This document shows positions 47,925-56,983 of a stretch of 64,000 nt of DNA, one piece after another. Source of the stretch: Streptomyces mexicanus (GTDB taxonomy: Bacteria; Actinomycetota; Actinomycetes; Streptomycetales; Streptomycetaceae); assembly GCF_902506575.1 (NCBI RefSeq), contig NZ_LR732544.1, forward strand, positions 1,589,405 to 1,653,404. Reading direction: 5' to 3'. Every line of letters begins with the position of its first letter. The stretch's first letter is position 1. The position numbers and the translations under genes are program-made. Under the pieces are notes generated by a model. The model had not been told where the DNA came from. It did no database searches and saw only the letters and a list, made by a program, of their open reading frames with translations.

Positions 47925-49808
47925 TCACAGGAAGCACGGGTCGAACAGCTCCGCGCCGCCCTGCGGGGCCAGCCCGCGCCGGACGCGCCACTGCCGGTGG
48001 TTCTCCGACTCGGCGACGGCCTGGCCGAGCAGCTCCGCCTGCCGGGCTCCGGAGCTGTGCGGTGCCCCGGCGGCCTGGTAGCCGCCGAAGTGGGCGACCG
48101 GGCTCCACCCGGGGCTGACCGCCGGGATCTCCTCCGCCATCCCCTCGTACTCGGCTTCGGCATGCACGATCCGGCCGCCGACCACCGTCAGCACCGACTC
48201 GATGTGCACGATGTCCTGCTCCGGCACGGTGAAGTAGTCGTCGGACAGCACCGCCAGGTCACCGTAGTAGCCGGCGCGCAGGACGCCCTTGACGTCCTCC
48301 TCCCCGGTCAGCGCGGCACCGGCGCGGGTGTACATCGCGAGCGCGGTCTCCCGGTCGACCCGGTTCTGCGGCGGCCGCAGGACATGGCCGCCCAGGGTCC
48401 GGCCGGATATCAGCCAGTGCAGGGCCACCCAGGGGTTGTAGCTGGACACCCGGGTGGCGTCGGTACCGGCGCCGACGGTCAGCCCGCGCTCCAGCATGGC
48501 CCGCACCGGCGGGGCCTCCGCGGCCGCGCCGAGGCCGTAGCGCCGGGTGAACGCCTCGCCCTGGAAGGACATCCGGTTCTGCACGGACATCGCACCGCCG
48601 AGGGCCGCGATGCGGTCCAGGCTGTCCCGGGACACGGTCTCCGCGTGGTCGAAGAGCCACCGGTTGCCGGCCGGGAACAGTCCCTCGGCGGCGAGCTTCT
48701 CGAAGACCGCCAGGTCGCGCCGGATGGTCTCGTCGTAGGTCGCGTGCAGCCGGAAGCCCCAGCCGTGCTCCAGCAGGAGGCGCACCGCCTTCTCGAACTC
48801 GGGCTCGTAGGCGGACAGTTCCGGACGGGGTTCGGCGAAGTTCTCGAAGTCGGCGGCGGCCCAGGTCAGGTTCTCCCCGGCGCCGTTGAGCCGCAGCCAC
48901 TCGTCGCCGTCCTCGGGACGGACCATCTCGATCCAGCGGGCGAGGTCGTCCAGTTCCTGGCCCGCGGTCTGCGGGAACAGGTGGTAGGCGATCCGCAGCG
49001 ACAGCCGTCCCTCGCCGGCCAGCTCGGTCACCGTGCGGTAGTTGTCCGGGAAGTTCTGGAAGCCTCCGGCGGCGTCGATCGCGGAGGTCAGCCCGAAGCG
49101 GTTCAGCTCGCGCAGGAAGTGCAGGGTGGAGGTCTTCATGTCCTCCCCCTCCAGCATCGGGGCCTTGGCGAGCGTGGAGTAGAGGATCAGCGCGCTGGGG
49201 GCGGCGAGCAGCATGCCGTTGGGTTCGCCGTTGCGGCCCCGGACGATCTGGCCGCCCTTGGGGTCGGGGGTGTCCCGGGTGTAGCCGACGGCCTTCAGGG
49301 CCGCCCGGTTCAGGATCGCCGACTGGTACAGGTGCAGGACGAACACGGGGGTGTCCGGTGCGGCCGCGTTCAGCTCCGCGGGGGTGGGCAGCCGCCGCTC
49401 GGCGAACTGCTCGGCCGACCAGCCTCCCACCACACGCACCCACTGCCCCTTGGGGGTGCGGGCCGCCTGCTCACGCAGCATGGCCAGTGCCTGGCGCAGC
49501 GAGGTGACCCCGTCCCAGCGCAGCTCCAGGACGTAGTTGAGGCCTCCTCTGATCACGTGCAGATGTGCGTCGTTGAGGCCGGGCACGACGCGCCGGCCGA
49601 TCGCGTCGATCACGGTGGTCGCGGGGCCGACGAAGGGAGCGACGTCCGCGTCGTCGCCCACGCTCAGCACGCGGCCGTCGCGCATGGCGAGTGCTCCGGC
49701 GTGCGGGCGGTTGTGGTCACCGGTGTAGATCTTCGCGTTGCGGACGACCACGTCCGCGGCATCCTCGGTGGTACGGGGGACCAACCCGCCGACCGGCATA
49801 GTAGTCAC
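47925..49808 (-). CDS. YtcJ-like amidohydrolase
   Basis: The 627-residue protein is a metal-dependent amidohydrolase with an N-terminal beta-sandwich (VVVRNAKIYTGDHNRPHAGALAM), the His-x-His metal motif in PGLNDAHLHVIRGG, His in LHATYDE and FDHAE, and the Asp in GAGTDATRVSSYNPW. YtcJ-type enzymes hydrolyse N-acyl or imidazolone-like substrates; the exact one is unknown. A C-terminal ~75-residue extension ends in Cys-Phe-Leu. The GTG at 49808 is chosen because GGAG lies 9 bp upstream; the ATG three codons later is too far from it. Confidence 0.88.
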   Translation of the reverse strand: MTTMPVGGLVPRTTEDAADVVVRNAKIYTGDHNRPHAGALAMRDGRVLSVGDDADVAPFVGPATTVIDAIGRRVVPGLNDAHLHVIRGGLNYVLELRWDGVTSLRQALAMLREQAARTPKGQWVRVVGGWSAEQFAERRLPTPAELNAAAPDTPVFVLHLYQSAILNRAALKAVGYTRDTPDPKGGQIVRGRNGEPNGMLLAAPSALILYSTLAKAPMLEGEDMKTSTLHFLRELNRFGLTSAIDAAGGFQNFPDNYRTVTELAGEGRLSLRIAYHLFPQTAGQELDDLARWIEMVRPEDGDEWLRLNGAGENLTWAAADFENFAEPRPELSAYEPEFEKAVRLLLEHGWGFRLHATYDETIRRDLAVFEKLAAEGLFPAGNRWLFDHAETVSRDSLDRIAALGGAMSVQNRMSFQGEAFTRRYGLGAAAEAPPVRAMLERGLTVGAGTDATRVSSYNPWVALHWLISGRTLGGHVLRPPQNRVDRETALAMYTRAGAALTGEEDVKGVLRAGYYGDLAVLSDDYFTVPEQDIVHIESVLTVVGGRIVHAEAEYEGMAEEIPAVSPGWSPVAHFGGYQAAGAPHSSGARQAELLGQAVAESENHRQWRVRRGLAPQGGAELFDPCFL

Positions 49809-50180
49809 TTCGGCAGACTCCAAAGGGGGGGCTCGGACGGGGTATCGGACCCAGTCCGGTACGGGACACTGATCGCCTGGGGCGGCCGGCTCCGGGCCCA
49901 CGTGGCCGCCGGTCATGGACGCTAGGCCTTCGGGCTCGGCCGTGTTGTCCAGCGGTGCACCGTTTCCGGTTCTCAAGTGCACTGAGCGGCCTGGCCACCC
50001 AGAGGTGCGCCGGCCGACGGTCCCACCGGACCGGGCACCGGGAGACGCGTCATGGCGGGCGTGCCGCTCGCGTGCGGCACGCCTCGTCGCCCATGGGCTG
50101 GGTGGTACGGCGGCCTCGGTCATGGGCGTCGAGCCTTTTCTGCGCGCGATGCGGACCGGGCGGGCATGGGTCGACCGGTA

Positions 50181-50245
50181 TGGCGTTGATCGTCTGGCGT
50201 TGATCGTCGTGGGGTTGGTTCGTCCGTGGTTTTCGTCCGTGGTTT
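50181..50245. repeat. Two adjacent short tandem duplications
   Basis: TGGCGTTGATCGTC occurs twice back to back (50181-50194, 50195-50208). Twelve bases later CGTCCGTGGTTT occurs twice (50221-50233 with one extra T, 50234-50245). They are unlike the surrounding GC-rich DNA. Confidence 0.7.
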
Positions 50246-50479
50246 CCCGGCAGCGGGGGACGGAGCCAGCGCTCCGGGTTCCGGTCCCGTCGCGATCGCC
50301 GTCGGACACTTGGTCGTCGGGCATGCGCGGGACGGAGGGACCAGCACGATGGGGTGCGCGTCCGGCCCTTTGTCGCCCTGCGGCGCACCGGCTCTTGCCC
50401 GGTGGCGCGACGCGCGGAGCCGCTCTCGCCGTCACGAGGCGTGCAGCCTGGGAACACACCTGGGCGCGGAACGAGAAGA

Positions 50480-50500
50480 AACGTCCGGTGTACGGACGTT
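50480..50500. promoter_or_regulatory. Perfect palindrome upstream of the DoxX gene
   Basis: Arms AACGTCCG (50480-50487) and CGGACGTT (50493-50500) surround GTGTA. The element lies about 100 bp before the DoxX start and has the size of a MarR/TetR/GntR-type operator. Confidence 0.5.
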
Positions 50501-50598
50501 AGCGTCGCCGACGCCCCCCTGCCGGCTCTTCGCGCGGCGGTCGCCAACTCGTCTGGTGCTGTTCGCAGCCCACCCGGAACATCTCATCGGAGACCCAC

Positions 50599-51081
50599 AT
50601 GAACACCGGTCTACTTCTGCTGCGCCTGGTCGCAGGGCTGCTGGTCGCGGGCCACGGAGTCCAGAAGGTCAGCTTCCACCTCGGGGGGAGAGGGCTGGCC
50701 GGCGGCACCGAGGAGTTCCGAGGGGACGGCTTCCGCGGCGGGGTGCTGACCGCGCTCGTCGCGGGCGCCAGCCAGATCGGCTCGGGCCTCCTCCTGGCGC
50801 TCGGCCTGCTCACTCCGCTGGCCGCCGCCGGAGCCATGGGGGTGATGACGGTCGCCTTCACCGTCAAGTGGCCGCACGGTCTGTGGGTACAGAACGACGG
50901 GTTCGAGTACCCGTTCGTGCTCATCGTCATCGCGGCGGTGCTGTCCTCCACCGGTCCCGGGGACTGGTCGGCCGACGCCGCGCTCGGCCTCGCCACGTGG
51001 CCGGCCTGGTGCCTGCCGGCAGCCGTCGTCGCCGGCGTCGGCGGCGGCCTCGCCACCAGGTTCGCCCTCCACCGGAACTGA
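50599..51081 (+). CDS. DoxX family membrane protein
   Basis: The 160-residue integral membrane protein has four hydrophobic helices (LLLLRLVAGLLVAGHGVQK, LTALVAGASQIGSGLLLALGLL, LAAAGAMGVMTVAF, FVLIVIAAVL) and the DoxX pattern. In mycobacteria DoxX works with superoxide dismutase and SseA in a thiol-oxidant complex; no such partners are adjacent here. GGAGA lies before the ATG, and a perfect palindrome is found about 100 bp upstream. Confidence 0.9.
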   Translation: MNTGLLLLRLVAGLLVAGHGVQKVSFHLGGRGLAGGTEEFRGDGFRGGVLTALVAGASQIGSGLLLALGLLTPLAAAGAMGVMTVAFTVKWPHGLWVQNDGFEYPFVLIVIAAVLSSTGPGDWSADAALGLATWPAWCLPAAVVAGVGGGLATRFALHRN

Positions 51082-51442
51082 GTGCGTCGAGGGCGCCGGC
51101 CGCTCGTGAACCCAGCCACCGGCACGCCCGACTGCCCGGTGCGCAGGCCCGTCACCGACATACACCAGGCACAGGTGACGCACGCGCTCGGTCACGACTG
51201 CGCCGCTCCGGGCCGGTGGCGGGAGGCGGCCGACCACCATCGCGATGCCCTCCACCAGGGACTCGCTCCCCGCCGGCCGAGCCATCCCGGCGCAGCACGC
51301 CCGGCACGAGCGGCCGGCGTGCGCGCCCGGTGCTCTGCCGGGCAACGCCCGGGACGTTCCCCGGCAAGCCCCGTTCATCCGCGGTTTTGGTGTCCGTCGC
51401 GCGGATTGCCGCCTCCCTCAGAACCTGCTGGACGGGTATGAC
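51082..51442. other. Gap between DoxX and SsgA-like genes
   Basis: The 361 bp contain no supported gene. A small hairpin, CCGGGC (51338-51343) with GCCCGG (51347-51352), lies about 90 bp before the SsgA-like start. Otherwise I see nothing distinctive. Confidence 0.35.
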
Positions 51443-51883
51443 ATGACTCAGCCGTTTCACAGCGCCGCCGCAACCTCGGTCACCGACGAGGTGGTGGTGC
51501 ACGTCGCCGTCGCGGGCGCACCGCATGTGTCGCTGCCCGCCGAACTCCGCTACGACCGGTCGGATCCCTACGCCGTGCGCCTCTCCATCAAGACGACGGC
51601 GACCGGCACCGTCGACTGGGTGTTCGCCCGCAGTCTCCTGACGGAGGGACTGAGCCGGCCGGTGGGTGTCGGGGACATCCTGGTGACGCCCCGGCACGGC
51701 GGTCCTCAGGGCGCGGTGCGCATCGTCGTCCGTACCCCGGCGGGAGCGGCCGCGCTGTACCTCGCGGCTTCGGCAGTGACCGCGTTCCTGGAGCGGGCGC
51801 GCATGGTCGTGCCGCCGGGCGCGGAGGGGCTCTTCCTCGACCTGGACCACGTGGTGGCCGAACTGCTGGCGGACACCGAGTGA
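51443..51883 (+). CDS. SsgA-like sporulation/cell division protein (SALP)
   Basis: The 146-residue protein matches the SsgA family of morphologically complex actinomycetes: VSLPAELRYDRSDPYAVRLSI, WVFARSLLTEGLSRPVGVGDILVTP, and a C-terminal helix with FLERARMVVPPGAEG. SALPs control septum placement and spore wall events. The ATG at 51443 is followed by family sequence within 20 residues. It is a single gene; which SALP it corresponds to cannot be settled by eye. Confidence 0.92.
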   Translation: MTQPFHSAAATSVTDEVVVHVAVAGAPHVSLPAELRYDRSDPYAVRLSIKTTATGTVDWVFARSLLTEGLSRPVGVGDILVTPRHGGPQGAVRIVVRTPAGAAALYLAASAVTAFLERARMVVPPGAEGLFLDLDHVVAELLADTE

Positions 51884-52035
51884 GGGGTCGGCTGCGCGTC
51901 ACGGAGCCGACCGCTGTACGGTCGAGGCGACATGGCTCCCGTGGTGTCACGGCGGCATCGAAGCGGGTGGCACTGCGGCCACGGACAGGGCGATCGGACA
52001 GTCGCCCTGCCCGGCGATGCGGTCGCGGACGTCCG

Positions 52036-52662
52036 CTACCGCGGGATCCGATAGGTCGCCAGCTGCTGCGCGAAGGGGACGACGGCCTCGTCCCGCACCG
52101 TGCCGCCCGGCTCATTGAGCACGAGTTCGGCCAGTTCCTCACCCGCGCGGGTGATGCGCACGCCCAGGCCGCCGGACTGGGCGTCCCCCGCGCCCCAGTC
52201 CTCGGCGGCCGCGAAGACCGCGGTGCGCACCACGTGTGCGCACAGGTAGGCGAAGAGCGGGCGCAGCGCGTGCTCCAGGGCCAGCGAGTGCCGGGCCGTG
52301 CCACCGGTGGCACCGATCAGCACCGGCTTGCCGATGAGTTCGGTGTTGTCGATGACGTCGACGAAGGACTTGAACAGCCCGCTGTACGAGGCAGTGAAGA
52401 TCGGTGTCACGGCGATGACGCCGTCCGCGCCGGTCACCGCCTCGACCGCCGCGCGCAGCGCGGGGCCGGGGAAGCCGGTCACCAGGTTGTGCGCGATGTC
52501 GACGGCCAGTTCGCGCAGCTCGACCACCTGGACGTCCACCGGGCGGGGTGAGTGGTCCTGGAGCGAGTGCCGGGTCGCCTCGGCGAGCCGGTCTGCGAGC
52601 AGGCGGGTCGACGAGGGCCGGCTGAGGCCGGCCGAAACGGCCACGATCTTGAAGGGGTCCAC
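52036..52662 (-). CDS. NAD(P)H-dependent FMN reductase (CE1759-like, LLM-partner type)
   Basis: The 208-residue flavodoxin-like protein starts VDPFKIVAVSAGLSRPSSTRLLAD and has the FMN-binding loop TPIFTASYSGLFKSFVD and IGATGGTARHSLALEHALRPLF. It matches the FMN reductases I recall as TIGR04037 (CE1759 family), which are normally next to a partner luciferase-like monooxygenase of the CE1758 family. Such a partner is encoded at 57910-59001, about 5 kb away on the same strand. GAGGAAG precedes the GTG at 52662. Confidence 0.9.
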   Translation of the reverse strand: MDPFKIVAVSAGLSRPSSTRLLADRLAEATRHSLQDHSPRPVDVQVVELRELAVDIAHNLVTGFPGPALRAAVEAVTGADGVIAVTPIFTASYSGLFKSFVDVIDNTELIGKPVLIGATGGTARHSLALEHALRPLFAYLCAHVVRTAVFAAAEDWGAGDAQSGGLGVRITRAGEELAELVLNEPGGTVRDEAVVPFAQQLATYRIPR

Positions 52663-52828
52663 GGTGGTCTTCCTCGTCTCTCGGGCGGGTGCGGCGGCTC
52701 GCAACGGCCCGTTCGTCTGCCGTTGCGCGGCCGCACCCCGAAGCCAACCCGCTGCGGCCGGCGTCGCCTGCCTGCTCGCGCACGGGGGCTGTGCCCTGGG
52801 CGCACCTTCGGGCGGCTGCCCCGAGGGG

Positions 52829-53821
52829 TCAGCCGCCGTGCCGGTGCAGGGCGACGTGGACGGTGTCGAGGGTCTGGATCAGGGCCGCCCGGGCGGCGTC
52901 CGTGCCGCGCAGGGGATCGAACACCATGAACCCGTGGATCGTCCCGTGGTAGCGCATCGAGACCACCGCCACCCCGGCCGCACGGAGCTTCGCCGCGTAG
53001 GCCTCGCCCTCGTCGCGCACCACGTCGGCCTCGCTGGTGACCACCAGTGCCGGGGGAAGCCCGGTGAGCTGCTCCAGGGAGGCCTGGAGCGGTGACGCGG
53101 TGACCTCGCTGCGCTGCCGCACGTCGGGCAGGTACTGGTCCCAGAACCAGCGCATGGTCTCGCGGCCGAGGAAGTAGCCCTTGGCGAACTCCTGGTACGA
53201 GGGGGTGTCGAAGTCGGCGTCGGTGACCGGGCAGAGCAGCACCTGCTGCACCAGCCGCACCCCGCCGCGCTCCTTGGCGAGCAAGGTCAGCGCCGCCACC
53301 AGGTTGCCGCCCGCCGAGTCGCCCACGGCGGCCATCCGGCTTCCGTCCAGGCCGATCTCGCCGCCTCGCTCGTAGATCCACTTCGCGACCGCGTAGCACT
53401 GCTCGACGGCGACCGGGTACCGCGCCTCGGGCGCGCGCTCGTACTCCACGAAGACCACGGCCGCGTCCGTGCCGAGGGCGAACTCGCGCACCATGCGCTC
53501 ATGGGTGCCGGCGTCTCCCAGGACCCAGCCCAGCCCGTGCAGGAAGAGCACGACGGGGATCTCGCCGACGCTGTCGGCCGGCCTGACCACCTGGACCCGT
53601 ACGTGACCGGTCGGTCCGCCCGGCAGCGCGAACCACTCCGTGGAGATGGCTTCCTCGTCGAGGGCGTCGTTTCCCTCGGCCTGAAGACGGGTCAGGCCCG
53701 ACCGGGCCTGTTCCAGGTGCCGTTCGTGCACCGGCAGGGAGCAGCTGTAGCTGTCCACGAACTCCTGGGTGGAACGATCCAGAACCGGGTGCCGAGCGGG
53801 CGAGGGGGCGAAGTCGGTCAC
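52829..53821 (-). CDS. Alpha/beta hydrolase, hormone-sensitive-lipase (Aes) family
   Basis: The 330-residue HSL-type esterase has HGLGW as oxyanion motif, nucleophile Ser in GDSAGGN, Asp in SEADVVRDEG and His in GTIHGF. It is a paralogue of the 44398 gene product with colinear similarity over nearly the whole length. The GTG at 53821 follows AGGAG by 5 bp. The AraC regulator gene lies 150 bp upstream on the same strand and may control it. Confidence 0.9.
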   Translation of the reverse strand: MTDFAPSPARHPVLDRSTQEFVDSYSCSLPVHERHLEQARSGLTRLQAEGNDALDEEAISTEWFALPGGPTGHVRVQVVRPADSVGEIPVVLFLHGLGWVLGDAGTHERMVREFALGTDAAVVFVEYERAPEARYPVAVEQCYAVAKWIYERGGEIGLDGSRMAAVGDSAGGNLVAALTLLAKERGGVRLVQQVLLCPVTDADFDTPSYQEFAKGYFLGRETMRWFWDQYLPDVRQRSEVTASPLQASLEQLTGLPPALVVTSEADVVRDEGEAYAAKLRAAGVAVVSMRYHGTIHGFMVFDPLRGTDAARAALIQTLDTVHVALHRHGG

Positions 53822-53972
53822 ACGGTCTCCTGTGAGGGGGCCAAGGTACTGAAGTGCATCGGCTGTTCGGAAGGCCATATGCCTGGCCGAGAGGTGGAAG
53901 GCGATACCGCGGCCGTCGGCCGCGCCACGGCCGCCCGTGGGCAGCGGGCCCCGGGTGGCTTCGAGCGGCACC

Positions 53973-55043
53973 TTATCCCCTGAAGGACGGAAGGACGGCC
54001 GAGGGCCGGTCGCCGCCGCGGGCATCGGCGGCGGTCGCCCGGACGCTCCTGGACGCGGCGGTGACCACCACGGAGCGCGCACCATCGTCCTGGGCGGCGC
54101 GCAGATTGCGCCATTCCCGGGGGGAGACCCCGTAGGCGGCGCGGAACGCCCGGCTGAAGTGGGCGGGGTTGACGAATCCCCAGCGCTGGGCCACGGCGGA
54201 CACGGTGGGGGTCGTCCTGCCGCGGCGGGCCAGCTCCCGGCCGCACTCCTCCAGGCGCCGTTGCTGGATGAGCCGGCCCACGGTGGTCCCCTCTCCCTGG
54301 AAGAGCCGGTGCAGGTACCGCACGGAGATCCGGTGTGTCCGGGCGATGCTCTCCGGTGACAGGTCCGGGTCGCCCAGGTTCCGGTTGATGTGCTCGCGGA
54401 CGCGCGTCAGCAGGTGGCTGCGGGCCGTGTCGGCGTCCGTGCCCCCGGGGTGTGACCGTTCGGCGATCAGGGTGGCGAGCAGGTCGACGACATGGCCGGC
54501 CAGCCGGTCCGCGACGGCCGGCGAGTAACCGTTCGCGCAGGACGCCAGGTTGGCCAGGAACGGGAGCAGCATCGCGCCGAAACCGTCCCCGATACCGATG
54601 GCGTTGCCCGTGACCTGCCGGATGTCGCTGTCCGCCACGCCCAGCACGCGGCGGGGCAGCTGGAAGACGTGCGAGGTGAACCGCCGCGGGTAGTCGAAGG
54701 AGTACGGCCGGGACGTGTCGTACACGACCAGGTCTCCCTCACCCACCTCGGCGCGCCGGCCGTCCTGGATGAAGGTGGCCGTGCCCGACATCTGGACACC
54801 GATGGCCACCAGTGCCTCCGACGACCGGGCGATCAGTGCCGGGGTGCGGCTGACCCGCTCCGCGTCGGCCTCCATGGTGGAGACCTGAAGGTATCCCAGG
54901 CGGTCGGTGGCGATGCGGCCGTCGAACGGGCCGTCGTCCCGCGGTGCGACCGTCATCGGTACCAAGGTCCTGCTCACCGCGTTGTTCCAGTACGTGACCT
55001 TGTCCTGGTCCGGCACGGAGGCGGTCGTCAGCACGAGACTCAA
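53973..55043 (-). CDS. AraC family transcriptional regulator
   Basis: The 356-residue protein has an N-terminal AraC-binding-like cupin (VSRTPALIARSSEALVAIGVQMSG, about residues 60-180) and a C-terminal double helix-turn-helix (LSPESIARTHRISVRYLHRLFQ and VSAVAQRWGFVNPAHFSRAFRAAYGVSPREWR), of the group that controls stress and catabolic genes. The start is a TTG at 55043 with GGGAG 6 bp upstream. It is divergent from the isochorismatase-like gene and upstream of the HSL-type hydrolase, so both are candidate targets. Confidence 0.9.
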   Translation of the reverse strand: MSLVLTTASVPDQDKVTYWNNAVSRTLVPMTVAPRDDGPFDGRIATDRLGYLQVSTMEADAERVSRTPALIARSSEALVAIGVQMSGTATFIQDGRRAEVGEGDLVVYDTSRPYSFDYPRRFTSHVFQLPRRVLGVADSDIRQVTGNAIGIGDGFGAMLLPFLANLASCANGYSPAVADRLAGHVVDLLATLIAERSHPGGTDADTARSHLLTRVREHINRNLGDPDLSPESIARTHRISVRYLHRLFQGEGTTVGRLIQQRRLEECGRELARRGRTTPTVSAVAQRWGFVNPAHFSRAFRAAYGVSPREWRNLRAAQDDGARSVVVTAASRSVRATAADARGGDRPSAVLPSFRG

Positions 55044-55304
55044 GTTGCTCTCCCTCAGGGGGCGTGACTGCGGGGCGGCAGCGGACGGGAAGGGGACGGA
55101 CGGCTGCCTTCGCCCCAGTGGGCGCAGCCGGTGCCCGGACAGGGCCGGACGACTCGTCGTACGGGCAGCGACCTCGCCGGAGCGCGACCGGACCGCTTCG
55201 GTGAGGCCCGGGTTCCCGCCCGCACGGAACAGCCAAGCAGCCGTCCACTTCTTCCTCCAGGCACAAACGCAGGCAGAAATTCCGGCGGCGGAGCTGCGCC
55301 GTTC

Positions 55305-55337
55305 GTGCTGTGCAGTGCTGGAACAGCACAGGGCGCC
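55305..55337. promoter_or_regulatory. GTGCTGGAACAGCAC palindrome, copy A
   Basis: GTGCTG-GAA-CAGCAC (55315-55329) is a perfect 6-bp palindrome with a 3-bp spacer; the arm GTGCTG also occurs at 55305-55310. The 23-bp stretch 55315-55337 recurs with two changes at 56984-57006. It lies in the 484-bp divergent gap between the AraC and isochorismatase genes, where no other element is evident. Confidence 0.5.
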
Positions 55338-55527
55338 GTGGGGAAAGAAGCGGCCGACGCACCCGGCTAACTTCGTTGTCGTGGCGTCAGGCCGCCGAAA
55401 CCGTGCCCCGACCGGTGCGCGGTGCGGCCCGTCCGTCCCCGACCCGCGGCGCCCCGAGGCGCCGCCGTCCCGTTCGCCCCGCGCTTCCCGCGGGAGCGGT
55501 CATGCCTTTTTCGGAGAGGAACCCCTC

Positions 55528-56190
55528 ATGGTCGACTTCGCCCAGGTGAAGGCTGCCCCCAGCCCCGACCTGCTCACCCCGGACAACGCCGTCATGCTGT
55601 TCGTCGACCACCAGCCGCAGATGTTCTTCGGCACCGGCAGCGGCGACCGCACCTCCATCATCAACAGCACCATCGGCCTGGCAAAGGCCGCCCGGGCGTT
55701 CGACGTCCCGGTCGTGCTCAGCACCGTGGCCGCGGAGTCCTTCTCCGGCCCCATCCTGCCGCAGCTGGCCGCGGTCTTCCCGGGGCAGGAGGTCATCGAC
55801 CGCAGCACCATGAACGCCTGGGAGGACGCCGCGTTCGTGGAGGCCGTCAAGGCCACCGGCCGCAAGAAGATCGTCCTGTCCGGTCTGTGGACCGAGGTGT
55901 GCCTGGTGCTCCCGGCCCTGTCGGCGCTGGGCCAGGGCTACGAGGTGTACGTCGTCGCCGACGCCTCCGGCGGCGTCAGCCCGGCGGCGCACGAGCACGC
56001 CCTGCAGCGCATGGTCGCCGCGGGCGCCGTCCCGGTGACCTGGGTCCAGGTCCTGCTGGAGCTCCAGCGGGACTGGGCTCGCCAGGAGACGTACGGGGCG
56101 GTCATGGAGATCGTCAAGGAGCACGGGGGCGCCTACGGGATGGGCGTCGTGTACGCGCAGTCCGTCATGGGCGAGCACGCGGCGGGCTGA
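55528..56190 (+). CDS. Isochorismatase-like hydrolase (YcaC type)
   Basis: The 220-residue cysteine hydrolase has the Asp-Lys-Cys triad of the isochorismatase superfamily: FVDHQPQMFFG, Lys in GRKKIVLSG and Cys in WTEVCLVLPAL. Length and the aromatic DHQPQMFF segment resemble YcaC. True isochorismatase activity is unlikely without siderophore genes nearby. GGAGAGG lies upstream of the ATG at 55528. It is followed after about 140 bp by a Dps gene. Confidence 0.9.
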   Translation: MVDFAQVKAAPSPDLLTPDNAVMLFVDHQPQMFFGTGSGDRTSIINSTIGLAKAARAFDVPVVLSTVAAESFSGPILPQLAAVFPGQEVIDRSTMNAWEDAAFVEAVKATGRKKIVLSGLWTEVCLVLPALSALGQGYEVYVVADASGGVSPAAHEHALQRMVAAGAVPVTWVQVLLELQRDWARQETYGAVMEIVKEHGGAYGMGVVYAQSVMGEHAAG

Positions 56191-56331
56191 CCGCGGCCCG
56201 GCACCCGGCTCACACCGACGCGACACCTCGTCCCCGACGCGGGAGGGCATCCGCCCTCCCCTCCGGCCGGCCGAGCCACGATCCGGCTCGGCCGGCCGGT
56301 TCACTTTCCGCCCCTACCAGGGAGAACACCC

Positions 56332-56910
56332 ATGGAGCAGACGACCGCCACCGCGGCGTCCAGCCAGCCGATGGTCCAGCAGAACGGCCCGGAGGTCCAG
56401 TCGTTCGGGAGCGTCAAGCTCTTCCCGATCGGCCTGGCCCATGACACCCGGGCCTACTCGTGCCAGCGCCTCAACCGGCTGCTCGCGGACACCCAGATCC
56501 TGTACTCCCTCTACAAGAGGAGTCACTGGACGGTGCGCGGCGCCACCTTCTTCCAGTTGCACCGGCTCTTCGACAAGCACGCGGCCGAGCAGCTCGCACT
56601 GGTGGACGCGCTCGCCGAACGCGTCCAGAGCCTGGGCGGCGTGGCCGTGGGTGACCCCCGGCACGCGGCCGAACTCACCTCGATCCCGCGTCCCCCCGAC
56701 GGGACCGAGCAGGTGCCGGCGATGCTCTCGCGCCTGCTGCGCGCCCATGAGGCGATCCTGATCGAGAGCCGTGAGGCCGCGGCGCGCGCCGCCGAGATGG
56801 GCGACGACGGCACCAACGACCTCCTCGTCTCCCAGGTGGTCCGCACCGGTGAGACCCATGTGTGGTTCCTCGCCGAACACCTCGTGGAAACCCCGCTCGC
56901 GCGCCTCTGA
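56332..56910 (+). CDS. Dps family DNA-protection ferritin
   Basis: The 192-residue four-helix protein has the Dps ferroxidase residues in RSHWTVRGATFFQLHRLFDKHAAEQ (His, Asp and Glu contributions), with an N-terminal tail of ~30 residues. Dps dodecamers oxidise and store iron and coat DNA in stationary phase or oxidative stress. A GGGAG lies before the ATG. It converges on the DUF1275 gene. Streptomyces encode several Dps paralogues and I do not assign a letter. Confidence 0.92.
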   Translation: MEQTTATAASSQPMVQQNGPEVQSFGSVKLFPIGLAHDTRAYSCQRLNRLLADTQILYSLYKRSHWTVRGATFFQLHRLFDKHAAEQLALVDALAERVQSLGGVAVGDPRHAAELTSIPRPPDGTEQVPAMLSRLLRAHEAILIESREAAARAAEMGDDGTNDLLVSQVVRTGETHVWFLAEHLVETPLARL

Positions 56911-56983
56911 GCCGCCCGGACCCTGTGCCGCCCCGCCTGCGACGGTGGAGCGGCACAGGTGTGTCCGGCCTCGTGCAAGGGGG

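Larger units (their letters stand above)
49809..50598. other. 790-bp gene-free region between amidohydrolase and DoxX genes
   Basis: Frames stay open on both strands but give low-complexity, basic products without recognisable domains or good start sites, so I do not call a gene. The region holds short tandem repeats (50181-50245) and a perfect palindrome (50480-50500), and probably the promoters of both flanking divergent genes. Confidence 0.5.

Noticed and set aside
50181-50245. CRISPR-like repeats
   Set aside because: The duplications are directly adjacent without spacers and occur only twice each.
49915-50502. Plus-strand 195-codon frame in the 790-bp gap
   Set aside because: Basic low-complexity product, no ribosome binding site, and it crosses the short tandem duplications.
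51120-51441. Short gene before the SsgA-like gene
   Set aside because: Open frames exist on both strands but lack ribosome binding sites and domain-like sequence.
50226-51446. Plus-strand 406-codon frame spanning the DoxX gene
   Set aside because: DoxX is in another frame with a good start and membrane helices; the long frame is Arg/Pro/Gly-rich and has no domain.
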